A stretch of DNA of 44,591 bases from Ignavibacteria bacterium (GCA_016873835.1 VGVY01000008.1:1-44591), one strand, 5' to 3'; shown: positions 24,191-34,124, counted from the first letter of the stretch. Numbers and translations: made by a program. The notes: generated by a model not told the origin, from the sequence alone.

Positions 24191-25879
24191 TTACAAATTG
24201 AAAAGCAGTCTAATGTAAGCTAAGCTTGAGTAGGATTTAAAATCTCTGTACAAATTATTTCTTATCGAATACTGAAAAACAATATCAAGCCATAATTCTC
24301 TAATCGGTTCATACTTAAAATTTAGTATAAAAATATTTTGGTTGATTCTTTCCCCTTCTAAAAAATTTATTTTATTTGCGTCAATCACTTCGCGATGACC
24401 AAACAGATAATCACCACCGGCATTAAAAACTACATTTCCTAGTGCATCATATAAATTCTCGCCGGAACGAACAAATTGAGCTTCCGCATTCAATCTCATT
24501 TTTTCATTTATGTTGTAGGATGCTTTTAATAATATCTCATCTGCATTTGGACCGATTCGGTGTCCTAAACTTTGAGAGTAAGATGTATAAGAATTTTTTG
24601 TGTTTGTATGCGAGTAAACATATGGCCTTATTCGCGTGTATTCGAAAATGACAGATAGATCGTCAATTGAAAATGGAGAATACCAAAATGCGCCTAGCTG
24701 GTATGCGGTTTTATTTGAGAAAAGATCTAACTCTTGCAAGTGGGACAAAATATTCTCATCAAGAAAAAATGTTGCTTGAAGTTCTAAATTTGGAACTGCT
24801 CGAGTCTGAATATCTAAAAACACTACTCCATTGTCCCGATCTTGAAGCGACATCTCTACAAATTTGTAAAACACAAATGGATTTAGGTATGCAAGATCAA
24901 TTCCTCTGCCGCTGTAAACAATTGCTTCTCCAAAACCAAAATCAAATAAGTTATTGAAAGAAAGTTTAAATCTATTATATGCAATTTGTTTTGTATAGTT
25001 CTGTTCTCGGTCCCAATAAAACTCTCCAACCGTTGAGGCGTGGACAGAAGTAAAACTAAAAATTCCGTAATTAAAATCCATTTTGAAAAAATCTAATACT
25101 GGATGATCTCCAGATAGAACGATTTTGCTGCCGTAGCCGTAACCGAGCTTAAGTTTTTCCCTTCCAATTTGAAAAGACATTTTCATATCTTCAACTGGCT
25201 CGGTATAATATCTTAAGTAGCCTTCAGCAAAATCATAATTGTCGATATTTTCTATTCTCTCAAAGTATTTAAAATTATATTTTAAGCGCGGTTCAATTGT
25301 ATAAGCATAATCATGCGAACCGCTGACACCACCCTTTTGAACTGTTAAACTATAGCCCAAATTATCCAAAACCGTTCCTCTGAACCTGAAGCCGATGTCA
25401 TATAATTGCGAGTTCATTACAAACGGCTTGAGATTTTGTCCATACATTATTCTACCGAGAATTTCGAGATTATAATTAATATTTTCTTCACGATAAGAAT
25501 ATGTGTATTTCATTTTATCAGAAAAGAGGTCTGACACTTTTTTTGAAAATCCGGTGCTTGTTCCAAAGATTTGGTAGGTGTTTGAACTGTCTGCTCCCTT
25601 ATCAAAAAATTCGTCTTGATATTTATCCAAGATTTTTAATTCGGTGCGGCTTAATTTATTTCTATGGTCGTCTATATTTTCAAGATGCTTTTTAATTTCA
25701 TAACGTGACATGATTGGATTATCATCGTGCACACTGTTAATAATCTGCTTAATACACATTTCTTTCAAAAATGTATAGACATCATGTTCAATTGGAACAT
25801 TTTCTTGCTGACTATATAATGAAATAGGGATAATGAAGAGAATTAAAAATGCTTTTGGGAAAATTAATTTCTTTATCAT
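24191..25879 (-). CDS. Outer-membrane barrel protein, Wzi-like
   Basis: This protein of about 562 residues has a signal peptide (MIKKLIFPKAFLILFIIPISLYSQ). An N-terminal helical part follows (about 30-90: VPIEHDVYTFLKEMCIKQII, MSRYEIKKHL), of the type that precedes capsule-assembly Wzi-family barrels. The rest is a long series of amphipathic strands (for example GFRFRGTVLDNLGYSLTVQ, KMSFQIGREKLKLGYGYGS, FRLSFNNL-like stretches), and it ends in YIRLLFNL. Wzi proteins hold capsular polysaccharide at the surface, but related barrels in this group have unknown roles, so the function is tentative. The GTG at 25903 could be the start instead. It converges with the deiodinase-like gene with no spacer at all. 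Confidence 0.65.
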   Translation of the reverse strand: MIKKLIFPKAFLILFIIPISLYSQQENVPIEHDVYTFLKEMCIKQIINSVHDDNPIMSRYEIKKHLENIDDHRNKLSRTELKILDKYQDEFFDKGADSSNTYQIFGTSTGFSKKVSDLFSDKMKYTYSYREENINYNLEILGRIMYGQNLKPFVMNSQLYDIGFRFRGTVLDNLGYSLTVQKGGVSGSHDYAYTIEPRLKYNFKYFERIENIDNYDFAEGYLRYYTEPVEDMKMSFQIGREKLKLGYGYGSKIVLSGDHPVLDFFKMDFNYGIFSFTSVHASTVGEFYWDREQNYTKQIAYNRFKLSFNNLFDFGFGEAIVYSGRGIDLAYLNPFVFYKFVEMSLQDRDNGVVFLDIQTRAVPNLELQATFFLDENILSHLQELDLFSNKTAYQLGAFWYSPFSIDDLSVIFEYTRIRPYVYSHTNTKNSYTSYSQSLGHRIGPNADEILLKASYNINEKMRLNAEAQFVRSGENLYDALGNVVFNAGGDYLFGHREVIDANKINFLEGERINQNIFILNFKYEPIRELWLDIVFQYSIRNNLYRDFKSYSSLAYIRLLFNL

Positions 25880-25922
25880 TAGATGAAGAGAATTATTAAA
25901 CACAGAAATAACTTAATCAAAA

Positions 25923-25956
25923 AAAGAAGCAGTTTCAAAAAAGAAACTGCTTCTTT
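25923..25956 (-). terminator. Strong intrinsic terminator after the POT transporter gene
   Basis: A perfect 14-bp stem, AAAGAAGCAGTTTC at 25923-25936 and GAAACTGCTTCTTT at 25943-25956, has a 6-base loop and continues into a T-run on the minus strand. It lies 24 bp after the transporter stop codon. Confidence 0.85.
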
Positions 25957-25979
25957 ATAGTTTAATACTTAAATACTAA

Positions 25980-27272
25980 TTAAAATTCAGAATGTTTTGG
26001 TGCTATAAATTTATTATATAGCAACAAGCCAATCATTGTGACAACGCCAATCATGCTGAATATAATCCACAGTGTTTGCGGGTCTTTCAAGTTATCAACA
26101 AAATGAACATAAAGATTAGCGCCAAGAATTCCGCCGATAGAAGAACCTAGCACTCCATAAAGGAATGAATATCCCAAGTAAGTTGCTTTTTTATCTGGAG
26201 GTGCGATTAAACCTACATAACTAATAAATTTGGGATGAGCTGTCATCTCGCCGATTGAAAAAATTGTAATTCCAATTACAAATATCCAAATATCAGTAGA
26301 GATTGCAAGAATCGCCATTCCAATTGTGCCGAGTGTTATACCGGTTATCATTGTCGGAAGTGCTTTTGTGTTTTTAACAATATTTGAAATGATTAATTGA
26401 AGGAAAATAATTGTTCCGGCATTTATTACAGTAACATGTTCAACGTCAAACTTCCAATTTAGGTTGATACCAAAAATCATAAAGAAACCATTGATTGCAT
26501 TATTTAACGATGTAGCATCAACATAATCTTTAACGTACCACAAAACAGAATCAAACATTTGGAAGTATAAAATCCAAAAACCGGAATAAATGACAATCAA
26601 TGAAATGAAACGAACATCAGAGAGCACCATTACCATTCCTTTAAGTACTTCTGGAAGTGTTTTTGTGCTTTCTGGTCTTGGCGGTTCTTTATATAATAAA
26701 AATGTTGGTATCAACATGGCAGATGTAAAAATTGCTGATGCAACCATTACATAATGCCAGCCGAATACGCTTTTGATAGTAGGTACTAAAATAAGCGGGA
26801 ATAAAAATGCGCCAAAATTTATTGACCAATAAAAAATTCCAAAGCCAAGTGTACTGTTCTCTTTTGTAGTAATTCTAGATATTGTTCCAGAGATCATCGG
26901 TTTAAAAGCTCCGGCTCCAATTCCCATAATTACCAAACTGGCAAATACCAGTGGGTAATCCGTCATTTGACTTGTAAGAAAATAACCAAGTCCTAAAAAT
27001 GAAAATGCAAAGATCAATGTTTTTTTGTAGCCGTATCTATCGCCAATTGCACCGGCAACAATAGGCAAAATATAAAGTAACGGCTGTATAGTACTTTTTA
27101 TTACGCCAACACTTTCTTTGCTGTAAAAAAGTACATCTGTAAAATAAACCGATAGAATACTCATCATTCCATAATACGAGCCGCGTTCGAAAAATTCGAA
27201 CACAATTACTAACCAAAATTCTTTTGAAAATGATGTGAAGATGCTGGGTTTTTTAGGGGTGGTTTCTGTCAT
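25980..27272 (-). CDS. POT/PTR-type MFS transporter (probable proton-peptide symporter)
   Basis: This 430-residue transporter has about 12 membrane helices. Helix 1 carries the ExxER proton-coupling motif of the POT family (Glu26-Phe-Phe-Glu29-Arg30, followed by GSYYGM). The loop GAIGDRYGYKKT is the MFS A-motif, and GIGAGAFKPMISGTISR matches the POT family's helix 4 region. It should import di- or tripeptides with protons. It could supply peptides for the peptidases in this window, though it is far from the hydroxyproline cluster. A perfect intrinsic terminator follows, and the gene is alone in its unit, separated by 102 bp from the methylase gene upstream. Confidence 0.85.
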   Translation of the reverse strand: MTETTPKKPSIFTSFSKEFWLVIVFEFFERGSYYGMMSILSVYFTDVLFYSKESVGVIKSTIQPLLYILPIVAGAIGDRYGYKKTLIFAFSFLGLGYFLTSQMTDYPLVFASLVIMGIGAGAFKPMISGTISRITTKENSTLGFGIFYWSINFGAFLFPLILVPTIKSVFGWHYVMVASAIFTSAMLIPTFLLYKEPPRPESTKTLPEVLKGMVMVLSDVRFISLIVIYSGFWILYFQMFDSVLWYVKDYVDATSLNNAINGFFMIFGINLNWKFDVEHVTVINAGTIIFLQLIISNIVKNTKALPTMITGITLGTIGMAILAISTDIWIFVIGITIFSIGEMTAHPKFISYVGLIAPPDKKATYLGYSFLYGVLGSSIGGILGANLYVHFVDNLKDPQTLWIIFSMIGVVTMIGLLLYNKFIAPKHSEF

Positions 27273-27374
27273 AGGATACCTTTTTTAGGACGCAAGATAA
27301 GGATAGAAAAGTTAGATATGCAAAAACGAATGAAATTATTAATCAGCTAATAATTCATTCCACAATAGTAGTTA

Positions 27375-28376
27375 TTAGAAAAGTTTGATTTGATTGATAT
27401 ATTCCGAGACTCTTTTGTTTGCTAAATCAACATATTTTCCATTAGTATCATAACCAATAAAATTTCTATCATTCTTAATTGCTGCAAGGCTAGTAGTTCC
27501 ACTACCCACAAATGGATCTATAACTATCTCATTTTTAAATGTATATAATTTAATTAAGCGATGAGGTAGTTCTTCTGGAAATGGTGCCGGATGGCCAATC
27601 ATTTTTGCTGAAACAGCGGGGAATGTCCAAACACTCTTAGTCCATTCTAAAAATTCTTCTTTAGTTATAGTACTTTCTTTACCATTATTTTGTTTTGAAA
27701 AGGAAGCTTTAGAAAAAATAAGCACATAATTATGAACATCTTTTATTCTATCCGGAACTTGTTCAATAGGAATTTCAATTCTTTGTTTATTTTCAGAAAT
27801 ATCTTTTGAGAAAATCATAATGAATTCATGGATATCACGTAAAACTGGATTCGCTGCTGATAACCAACTACCCCACGCAGTAGAGGGGCTTGCACTTGAT
27901 GCTTTATTCCATATAATTTCCCCACGCATCAAAAAACCTAATTCTAGCATATCTTTTATAATATAACTGTGAAGAGGGATATATGGCTTTCTTCCAAGAT
28001 TTGCAATATTAATACATGCTCTACCTCCTGGAACAAGTACACGGTATGTTTCTTTCCAAACATTTTTCAACAAAGCTAAATATTCATCAAGATTTAGATT
28101 TTCGTCATATTCTTTAGTAACATTATAAGGAGGTGAAGTAATCATTAAATGAACAGAGTTGTCAGGCAACTCGTCCATTTGCTCACTTGAATGACAGAAA
28201 TGTTTATTTAAAAACTCAGTGGAAAGTTTATTCTCAATATGTTGAACTTTTTCTTTTCTAATAAATCCATCGTAGAGACGAGAGTTATAAAATTTTGATG
28301 AATCATGGTTTATTCTTCCTTTTGTTCCGAAAGAACTAGTTTTGGTCCCATTATTTTTTTTGTTTTTATGATTCAT
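27375..28376 (-). CDS. Type II DNA methyltransferase, N4-cytosine-type (beta class order)
   Basis: This 333-residue S-adenosylmethionine methylase has the catalytic TSPPYNV motif (Ser81-Pro-Pro-Tyr84) before the SAM-binding DPFVGSGTTSLAA motif (287-299), i.e. the beta-class order. SPPY is typical of N4-cytosine enzymes. The middle holds an imperfect internal repeat: DIHEFIMIFSK (181-191) and DVHNYVLIFSK (213-223), 32 residues apart. Relatives I remember have this block once, so the gene may carry an internal duplication. The first 40 residues are basic. It overlaps the upstream nuclease gene by 11 bp and probably protects the host from it. The recognition sequence cannot be read from the protein. 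Confidence 0.9.
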   Translation of the reverse strand: MNHKNKKNNGTKTSSFGTKGRINHDSSKFYNSRLYDGFIRKEKVQHIENKLSTEFLNKHFCHSSEQMDELPDNSVHLMITSPPYNVTKEYDENLNLDEYLALLKNVWKETYRVLVPGGRACINIANLGRKPYIPLHSYIIKDMLELGFLMRGEIIWNKASSASPSTAWGSWLSAANPVLRDIHEFIMIFSKDISENKQRIEIPIEQVPDRIKDVHNYVLIFSKASFSKQNNGKESTITKEEFLEWTKSVWTFPAVSAKMIGHPAPFPEELPHRLIKLYTFKNEIVIDPFVGSGTTSLAAIKNDRNFIGYDTNGKYVDLANKRVSEYINQIKLF

Positions 28377-29256
28377 ACTTTTTCTTGATCAATAATAAAA
28401 ACTTTTCAGCTTTCTTTTCTGTATCAACTTCACGATTTGCAATCTCTATTATCTTGCCAAGTTCTTTTTTTGACTTCATACTAGAAAAGAATTCTCTTTG
28501 TTCTGAAATTAACTGTTCAAGATTTTTTTCTAATTCTGAATATGAATCCATACGGATAAAACCTAGTTCTCTCGTTTTCTTTAAGTTACTATCATTTTTA
28601 TCCAAAGGTGAATGGTTAACCGACCAAAACCCTTGAATAATTCCAGCTTTCGTTAAATAATCTAATTTCTTATAGTATGATTCTGTAATTGGTGTATTTC
28701 CTAATACAATTATCGGAATATGTGCCGCTTCTATATTTGATACTCTAATATTAATACTTTTCCCAATTGCTTTTAACATGGAATCTGAACGAAGCAAGCC
28801 TGGGTTTCCCTGATGGGATTTATAATCTCCAAGACAAACTAATTCTTCTTTATCCCCAAATTGTTTTAATTCCCAATTCCAGACTATTGACATTTTTACC
28901 TCAAAAATTATTAGAATATTTTGAGATTTTTGTATTAGGTCTTTAGATTTACAAATTGCGACATCCGCGGGTGATTGTTTGGTTAGACCTAGCTCTTCAC
29001 AAATTGCTCCCTGAACTGTAAACCAATCATGTTTTGCTGCAAAATTACAAAGTAAATCAACAGAAAATTTTTCTGTAAAATTTCCTATTAGAGAATTTCT
29101 ACTTTGTAAAGTTGATTTTTTGCCTAGGTAATTGTGAGGCCAGTATGCTAAATATCTATTATCATTAGTAACATAAAAAAGTTTTTCTTTCGTAGCAAAC
29201 TTCATTGATTCTTTAAAAAATTCAATTTCCTTTTCTTTTGTCCATAACCGCGACAT
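28366..29256 (-). CDS. Putative Type II restriction endonuclease (PD-(D/E)xK)
   Basis: I do not recognise a named family for this 296-residue protein. It carries a plausible PD-(D/E)xK nuclease core: Glu63 in a helix (NFTEKFSVDLL), Pro96-Ala-Asp98 in SPADVAICK, and Glu119-Val-Lys121 in IIFEVKMS, all in the right order and spacing. Its position directly before, and 11-bp overlap with, a Type II cytosine methylase makes a restriction enzyme the obvious call. The start at 29256 is chosen because AAGGAA precedes that ATG; a longer form from 29304 would have no such site. Lys-, Ile- and Asn-rich composition matches its methylase partner. Confidence 0.75.
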   Translation of the reverse strand: MSRLWTKEKEIEFFKESMKFATKEKLFYVTNDNRYLAYWPHNYLGKKSTLQSRNSLIGNFTEKFSVDLLCNFAAKHDWFTVQGAICEELGLTKQSPADVAICKSKDLIQKSQNILIIFEVKMSIVWNWELKQFGDKEELVCLGDYKSHQGNPGLLRSDSMLKAIGKSINIRVSNIEAAHIPIIVLGNTPITESYYKKLDYLTKAGIIQGFWSVNHSPLDKNDSNLKKTRELGFIRMDSYSELEKNLEQLISEQREFFSSMKSKKELGKIIEIANREVDTEKKAEKFLLLIKKKYES

Positions 29257-29375
29257 AAATATTCCTTGTTGTGAAGCATTTTCATTAACAATATAATAAT
29301 TCAAAATTTATTATTCATTTAACTATTAATAAACCATTATTCCTTATTCTATTAATAAAACTATTTCGCTATTAC

Positions 29376-32300
29376 TTAAGCAAAAACACTATCCTTAGCA
29401 ATTTCCTTTTCAACATCTTCAACTGTTACATTGCTTACTTCTTTCTTTTTATCAGAGAAAAATGAATAAATTGCCGGAACAATAAACAATGTAAGAAATG
29501 TAGAAAAGATTAATCCGCCAATAACTGCGATCCCCATAGAAGCACGGCTTTCAGAACCGGCGCCAAGTGCAAGCGCAATTGGAAGTGTTCCTAATATTGT
29601 AGAAAGACTTGTCATTAATATTGGACGCAACCGCAGTGCTGCAGCTTCTTTAACAGCATCAATTATATTAAATCCTTGTGCCTTCTTTTGATTAGCAAAT
29701 TCAACTATCAAAATTCCGTTCTTTGTTACAAGTCCGATTAACATTATTTGACCAATCTGACTAAAAATATTCAGCGTTTGATTAAAATACCAAAGAGAGA
29801 ACAGTGCTCCAGCAATTGCAAGAGGAACAGTAAACATTATTATAAACGGATCGCGGAAACTTTCGAATTGTGCCGCAAGTGCTAAGTAAATCAAAATTAG
29901 AGCTAGTAAAAAAGTATAGAGTAAACTTGAAGAGCTTTCAACAAAATCTTTTGATGCCCCTTCTAATGACGTTGAAAATTTATCATCTAAAATTTGCTCA
30001 GCAATTTTATCCATCGCTTTAATGCCATCGCCGATCGTTTTTCCAGGATTTAAGCTTGCAGAGACCGTAGCGCTAACATATCTATTAAATCGATAGAGTT
30101 GCGGCGGACTGCTTCTTTCTGTAAGCGTTACAAGATTATCCAATTGAATTAATTGTCCGCGATTATTCCTTACAAAAATCGAAGTGAGGTCAACGGGCTT
30201 CATTCTATTCTGCCTAAATACTTGTCCAATTACTTGATATTGTTTTCCGTTCATTACAAAAAATCCAAACCTTTGACCGCTGTATGCAAGCTGAAGTGTT
30301 TGCGCTATATCAAGTGCAGAGACTCCAAGTTCGCGTGCTTTTGTTCTGTTGATTTCAATAACGATTTCAGGTTTGTTGAATTTTAGGTTTATATCAACAG
30401 TTGCAAAAGTTGGATCGTCTTGAGCTGCTTCTAAAAATTTTGGAACAACGGCTCTCAATTTTTCAATATCTGGTGCCTGAATAACATACTGAACCGGCAA
30501 GCCGCCGCCTCTTCTTGTTGATATCGATTGACTTTGAGTAACAAACGAACGTGCATCATTATACTTTCTTGTCAATCCAGTTAATTGTTCTGCAATTTCT
30601 TGCTGTGAACGCTCTCTTTGAGATGCTTCTACAAGAGTTAATCGAACAAAACCATTATTGGCTGATGGATTTCCACCACCGCCGGCTGTTACAGAAATAA
30701 TTGCATTCGCTTCCGGAACGGATTCTCTTACCGCATTCGATACCTCCATAATGTATTTATCCATCGATTCAAATGTTGTACCTTCCGGCATAGTTGATTG
30801 AATTCTAATTTCACCTCGGTCTTCTATTGGTGCAATTTCTGATTGTAAACTGGCTCCGAAGAAATAAACTACAATCAATGAAAAAATCATTACAATAAAT
30901 GCAAGCCAACGTTTTTGCATAAAGCTGTTTAGAAGATTTCGATAATTTATTTCCAATGCTTTAAAGAACGGTTCTGTTTTGTAATAAAACCAGCTATGTT
31001 TTTCTCTTTGCTTTAAAATTTTTGAACTAAGCATCGGAGTTAGTGTTAGTGCAACAAATGATGAAATAATTACTGAACCAGCAATTACAACTCCAAACTC
31101 AACAAACAACCTACCAGTAATTCCTTTTAAGAACATTATTGGTAAAAAGACAGCAGCCAATGCTACTGTTGTTGAAATTACTGCAAAGAATATTTCTGCA
31201 GTTCCTTTAATTCCAGCTTGGATCGGTTCTATGCCTGATTCAATTTTTTTATAAATATTTTCTAAAACTACAATTGCATCATCAACTACTATTCCTATAG
31301 CCAATACGAGTCCGAGCAGTGTTAAAACATTAATTGAAAACTTTGCGAGATACATGATAAAAAATGCACCGATTAAAGAAACTGGAATCGCTATGATTGG
31401 AATCATGGTCGTACGCCAATCTCGCAAGAATAAAAAGATAATTAAAATTACTAATGCGAAGGCAAGTATTATAGTTTCTTGAACTTCTGAAATTGAATTG
31501 CGGATATATTTTGTTACATCAAATCCTACACCGAGTTCAACGTCTGCCGGAAGGTCTTTTTTAATTTGTTCAACTCGTTTGTAAAATTCATCTGCAATTT
31601 GAATATAGTTTGCTCCAGGTTGAGGAATAACAACAACTCCAACCATAGGGATGCCATCGCGTCGCAAAATTGATTTATCATTTTCGGGATATAATTCAGC
31701 ATATCCAATGTCTTTAAATCGAACAATTATTTTGTCAGATTCTTTTATTATAAGATTATTAAACTCTTCAACAGTTACTAATCTTCCTAAAGTACGAACA
31801 GTTAATTCTGTACTTGCGCCTTCAATTCTTCCGGATGGGAGTTCGATATTTTCCCTATTAAGTGCATTACGAATATCAAGCGGAGTGATATTAAAAGCAG
31901 CAAGCTTTTGTGGATCCATCCACATTCTCATAGAATACCGGCGTTCACCCCAAATCATTACTTGGCTTACACCGGGTATTGTCTGAATTCTTTCCTTAAA
32001 AATATTTTGACCGATATCAGAAAGTTCAAGCAAATTTTTCTTGTCGCTTTTTACATTCAGAAAAACTATCGGAACAGCGTCTGCATCAGCTTTAGAGACA
32101 GTTGGCGGATCAACATCCGGGGGTAATGATCTTTGTGCTCTTGAGACTCTATCACGAACATCATTTGCAGCGTTTTCTAAATTAACTGAAACGTCAAATT
32201 CAACAGTGATAGAGCTTCTACCATCACGACTAACAGATGTTAATGAACGGATTCCGGCAATGCCATTTATTTGTTCTTCAAGAGGTTCGGTTATTTGCGA

Positions 32301-32480
32301 TTCAATTACATCTGCATTTGCGCCAACATAACTTGTGGATACAGTAATTATCGGCGGATCAATACTCGGATATTCTCTAACTCCTAAATATGTATATCCA
32401 ATTAATCCAAATAATATAATAACCAGCGACATTACTGTTGCTAGAACTGGACGTCTGATGCTTACGGATGACAAACTCAT
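29376..32480 (-). CDS. RND efflux transporter, HAE1 (AcrB/MexB) type
   Basis: This 1034-residue inner-membrane proton antiporter forms the pump of a tripartite efflux system. The N-terminus SLSSVSIRRPVLATVMSLVI is the usual first helix, and two large periplasmic loops (about 40-335 and 560-870) alternate with helix clusters. The proton relay acids are Asp400 and Asp401 in GIVVDDAIVVLENI. AALRLRPILMTSLSTILGTLPIALALGAGSE-type sequence near the end is characteristic of HAE1 pumps. It lacks the histidine/methionine features of metal-exporting CusA types. It lies 13 bp after its adaptor gene; no TolC-like outer-membrane channel gene is in the window, so this must come from elsewhere. Confidence 0.95.
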   Translation of the reverse strand: MSLSSVSIRRPVLATVMSLVIILFGLIGYTYLGVREYPSIDPPIITVSTSYVGANADVIESQITEPLEEQINGIAGIRSLTSVSRDGRSSITVEFDVSVNLENAANDVRDRVSRAQRSLPPDVDPPTVSKADADAVPIVFLNVKSDKKNLLELSDIGQNIFKERIQTIPGVSQVMIWGERRYSMRMWMDPQKLAAFNITPLDIRNALNRENIELPSGRIEGASTELTVRTLGRLVTVEEFNNLIIKESDKIIVRFKDIGYAELYPENDKSILRRDGIPMVGVVVIPQPGANYIQIADEFYKRVEQIKKDLPADVELGVGFDVTKYIRNSISEVQETIILAFALVILIIFLFLRDWRTTMIPIIAIPVSLIGAFFIMYLAKFSINVLTLLGLVLAIGIVVDDAIVVLENIYKKIESGIEPIQAGIKGTAEIFFAVISTTVALAAVFLPIMFLKGITGRLFVEFGVVIAGSVIISSFVALTLTPMLSSKILKQREKHSWFYYKTEPFFKALEINYRNLLNSFMQKRWLAFIVMIFSLIVVYFFGASLQSEIAPIEDRGEIRIQSTMPEGTTFESMDKYIMEVSNAVRESVPEANAIISVTAGGGGNPSANNGFVRLTLVEASQRERSQQEIAEQLTGLTRKYNDARSFVTQSQSISTRRGGGLPVQYVIQAPDIEKLRAVVPKFLEAAQDDPTFATVDINLKFNKPEIVIEINRTKARELGVSALDIAQTLQLAYSGQRFGFFVMNGKQYQVIGQVFRQNRMKPVDLTSIFVRNNRGQLIQLDNLVTLTERSSPPQLYRFNRYVSATVSASLNPGKTIGDGIKAMDKIAEQILDDKFSTSLEGASKDFVESSSSLLYTFLLALILIYLALAAQFESFRDPFIIMFTVPLAIAGALFSLWYFNQTLNIFSQIGQIMLIGLVTKNGILIVEFANQKKAQGFNIIDAVKEAAALRLRPILMTSLSTILGTLPIALALGAGSESRASMGIAVIGGLIFSTFLTLFIVPAIYSFFSDKKKEVSNVTVEDVEKEIAKDSVFA

Positions 32481-32493
32481 AAAATTTTCTCTA

Positions 32494-33564
32494 TTAATTT
32501 AATATTGAATTGATAGTTACCGGCATATTTTGTCTCAATTGAATAATTCCAGAGGTAATTACAGTATCGCCAAGATTTACTCCAGAAATTATTTGAATTT
32601 CTTTTTCTGATCTGATACCAGTTCTGACTGGCTGCAAAGCCGCTTTTTTATTTCTGAATAGATAAACTTTTTCTCCTTCTAAATCAGGAATCAATGCTTC
32701 GGTCGGAATTAAAAATGCTGAACTCAAATCTTCAAGCACAACTTCAATCTCAACATATGCACCGGGATTCAATTCACTTCTTTCATTTGAAACAAGCGCA
32801 CGTGCTTTTACTGTACGCGTACTCTGATCAATTTTTGGTTCAACTGCATATACTCTTCCTTTATAATTTCTACCTGAAGAACCAACTTTTACATTAATTA
32901 CTTTTCCTTCTGTTAACACACCAAAATATTTTTGCGGAATTGAAAAATCTACTTTAATCGGATTAATATTTTGAAGAGTTGCAATAACTGTTTGCGGTGA
33001 AATATAGCTTCCAACACTAACAGACCTTAGACCAACTACACCATCGAACGGTGCAACAATTTCAGTTTTTTGTATTTGTGCTTTTGTAAACTCAATATCA
33101 GCTGAAACAGATACTAACTCACTTTGTGCAACATCGTATTCTTGCTGACTCGTTAGATTTTTTTCAAGAAGTTGTTTGAATCTCAATTCTTTATCACGCG
33201 CCAATGCCTCACGGGAATAATTTTTTTTGAGAGTTGCTTGTAGTTCTGCATCATTAATTTTAACTAACAAATCTCCAGCTTTAACCTTCTTTCCTTCTTC
33301 AAATAGTATCTTGATAATTTTGCCGGATGTTTCGCTCCGAAGTTCAACTTCTTCGCTACTTAAAGTTGTTCCATTTGTAAAAATGATGTTTTGTAATTTC
33401 TGAGGTTTTATAACAATAGCATTAACCGAGAGTCTTATCCCCCTTCTTCCGCTGGTTTGCCCATCAGTTGATTCACTTTTACTAGAAAAATCTAACTTAG
33501 GAATTATAATTACTGCAAGAATTATTAGTGCAATAATCACAAATACTACTTTTTTGTTTTTCAT
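32494..33564 (-). CDS. RND periplasmic adaptor (membrane fusion protein)
   Basis: This 356-residue adaptor has an N-terminal membrane anchor (about 5-22), a lipoyl/barrel-sandwich half-motif (EGKKVKAGDLLVKIND), an alpha-hairpin of about 50 residues (113-160), the second lipoyl half (EIVAPFDGVVGLRSVSVGSYI), and beta-barrel and membrane-proximal domains. It links the RND pump downstream to an outer-membrane channel. TAAGGATTT precedes the ATG. The 134-bp space upstream, before the arsenate reductase gene stop, probably holds its promoter, so it is likely separate from the arsenic genes. Confidence 0.93.
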   Translation of the reverse strand: MKNKKVVFVIIALIILAVIIIPKLDFSSKSESTDGQTSGRRGIRLSVNAIVIKPQKLQNIIFTNGTTLSSEEVELRSETSGKIIKILFEEGKKVKAGDLLVKINDAELQATLKKNYSREALARDKELRFKQLLEKNLTSQQEYDVAQSELVSVSADIEFTKAQIQKTEIVAPFDGVVGLRSVSVGSYISPQTVIATLQNINPIKVDFSIPQKYFGVLTEGKVINVKVGSSGRNYKGRVYAVEPKIDQSTRTVKARALVSNERSELNPGAYVEIEVVLEDLSSAFLIPTEALIPDLEGEKVYLFRNKKAALQPVRTGIRSEKEIQIISGVNLGDTVITSGIIQLRQNMPVTINSILN

Positions 33565-33698
33565 ATAAATCCTTAGTTCTAAAATGCTTATAAGATGGTG
33601 AGAAAATAATCAAACTTTCACTATTTATTAATTGATATAATTAAACATATAGGAGCAGTAAAAAGTTTACTAAGTATAGAATTTTACTGAGCGAAGAG

Positions 33699-34124
33699 TC
33701 AATTTCTGTATATAGCATTAAAAAACTCAAAAAACATTAATCTAATTTCATCCCTTACTTTCCTGAAGACTGATAGAATTTCCTCTTCTGTTCCAATTGC
33801 ATCCGCCGGATCTTCAAAGCTGATGTGAAGTTTTTGTTTTACATTTCCGGTAAAAACTGGGCAAGTTTCTTTTGCATTATCGCAGACTGTTATTACAAAA
33901 TCGAATGATTGATTCAAATATTTTTCAACATCTTCCGGGATGCTTTTACTAATATCAACTCCAATTTCATTCATTACTAAAATGGCATATGGATTTACTT
34001 TTTGTGCTGGTTTTGTTCCGGCAGAATAAACTTCAAGCTCCGCGTCAAATGACTTGAGAAATCCTTCCGCCATTTGACTTCGGCATGAATTACCGGTGCA
34101 GAGAATTAATATTTTTTCCTTCAT
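33699..34124 (-). CDS. arsC: Arsenate reductase, low-molecular-weight phosphatase type
   Basis: This 141-residue protein has the LMW-PTP P-loop CTGNSCRS with nucleophile Cys9 and Arg15, plus the redox pair Cys81 and Cys88 (TVCDNAKETCPVF) and the general-acid Asp in FEDPADA. These match the three cysteines of the thioredoxin-coupled ArsC family of Staphylococcus/Bacillus (Cys10, Cys82, Cys89). It reduces arsenate to arsenite. The ATG at 34124 follows AAAGGA; the longer frame from 34157 runs into the hairpin repeat and is unlikely. It is downstream of arsR and arsM on the same strand. Confidence 0.93.
   Translation of the reverse strand: MKEKILILCTGNSCRSQMAEGFLKSFDAELEVYSAGTKPAQKVNPYAILVMNEIGVDISKSIPEDVEKYLNQSFDFVITVCDNAKETCPVFTGNVKQKLHISFEDPADAIGTEEEILSVFRKVRDEIRLMFFEFFNAIYRN

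Noticed and set aside
29376-33564. RND pump as an arsenic or heavy-metal exporter linked to the ars genes
   Set aside because: The pump has HAE1 (drug-type) signatures, and a 134-bp gap with its own probable promoter separates it from arsC.
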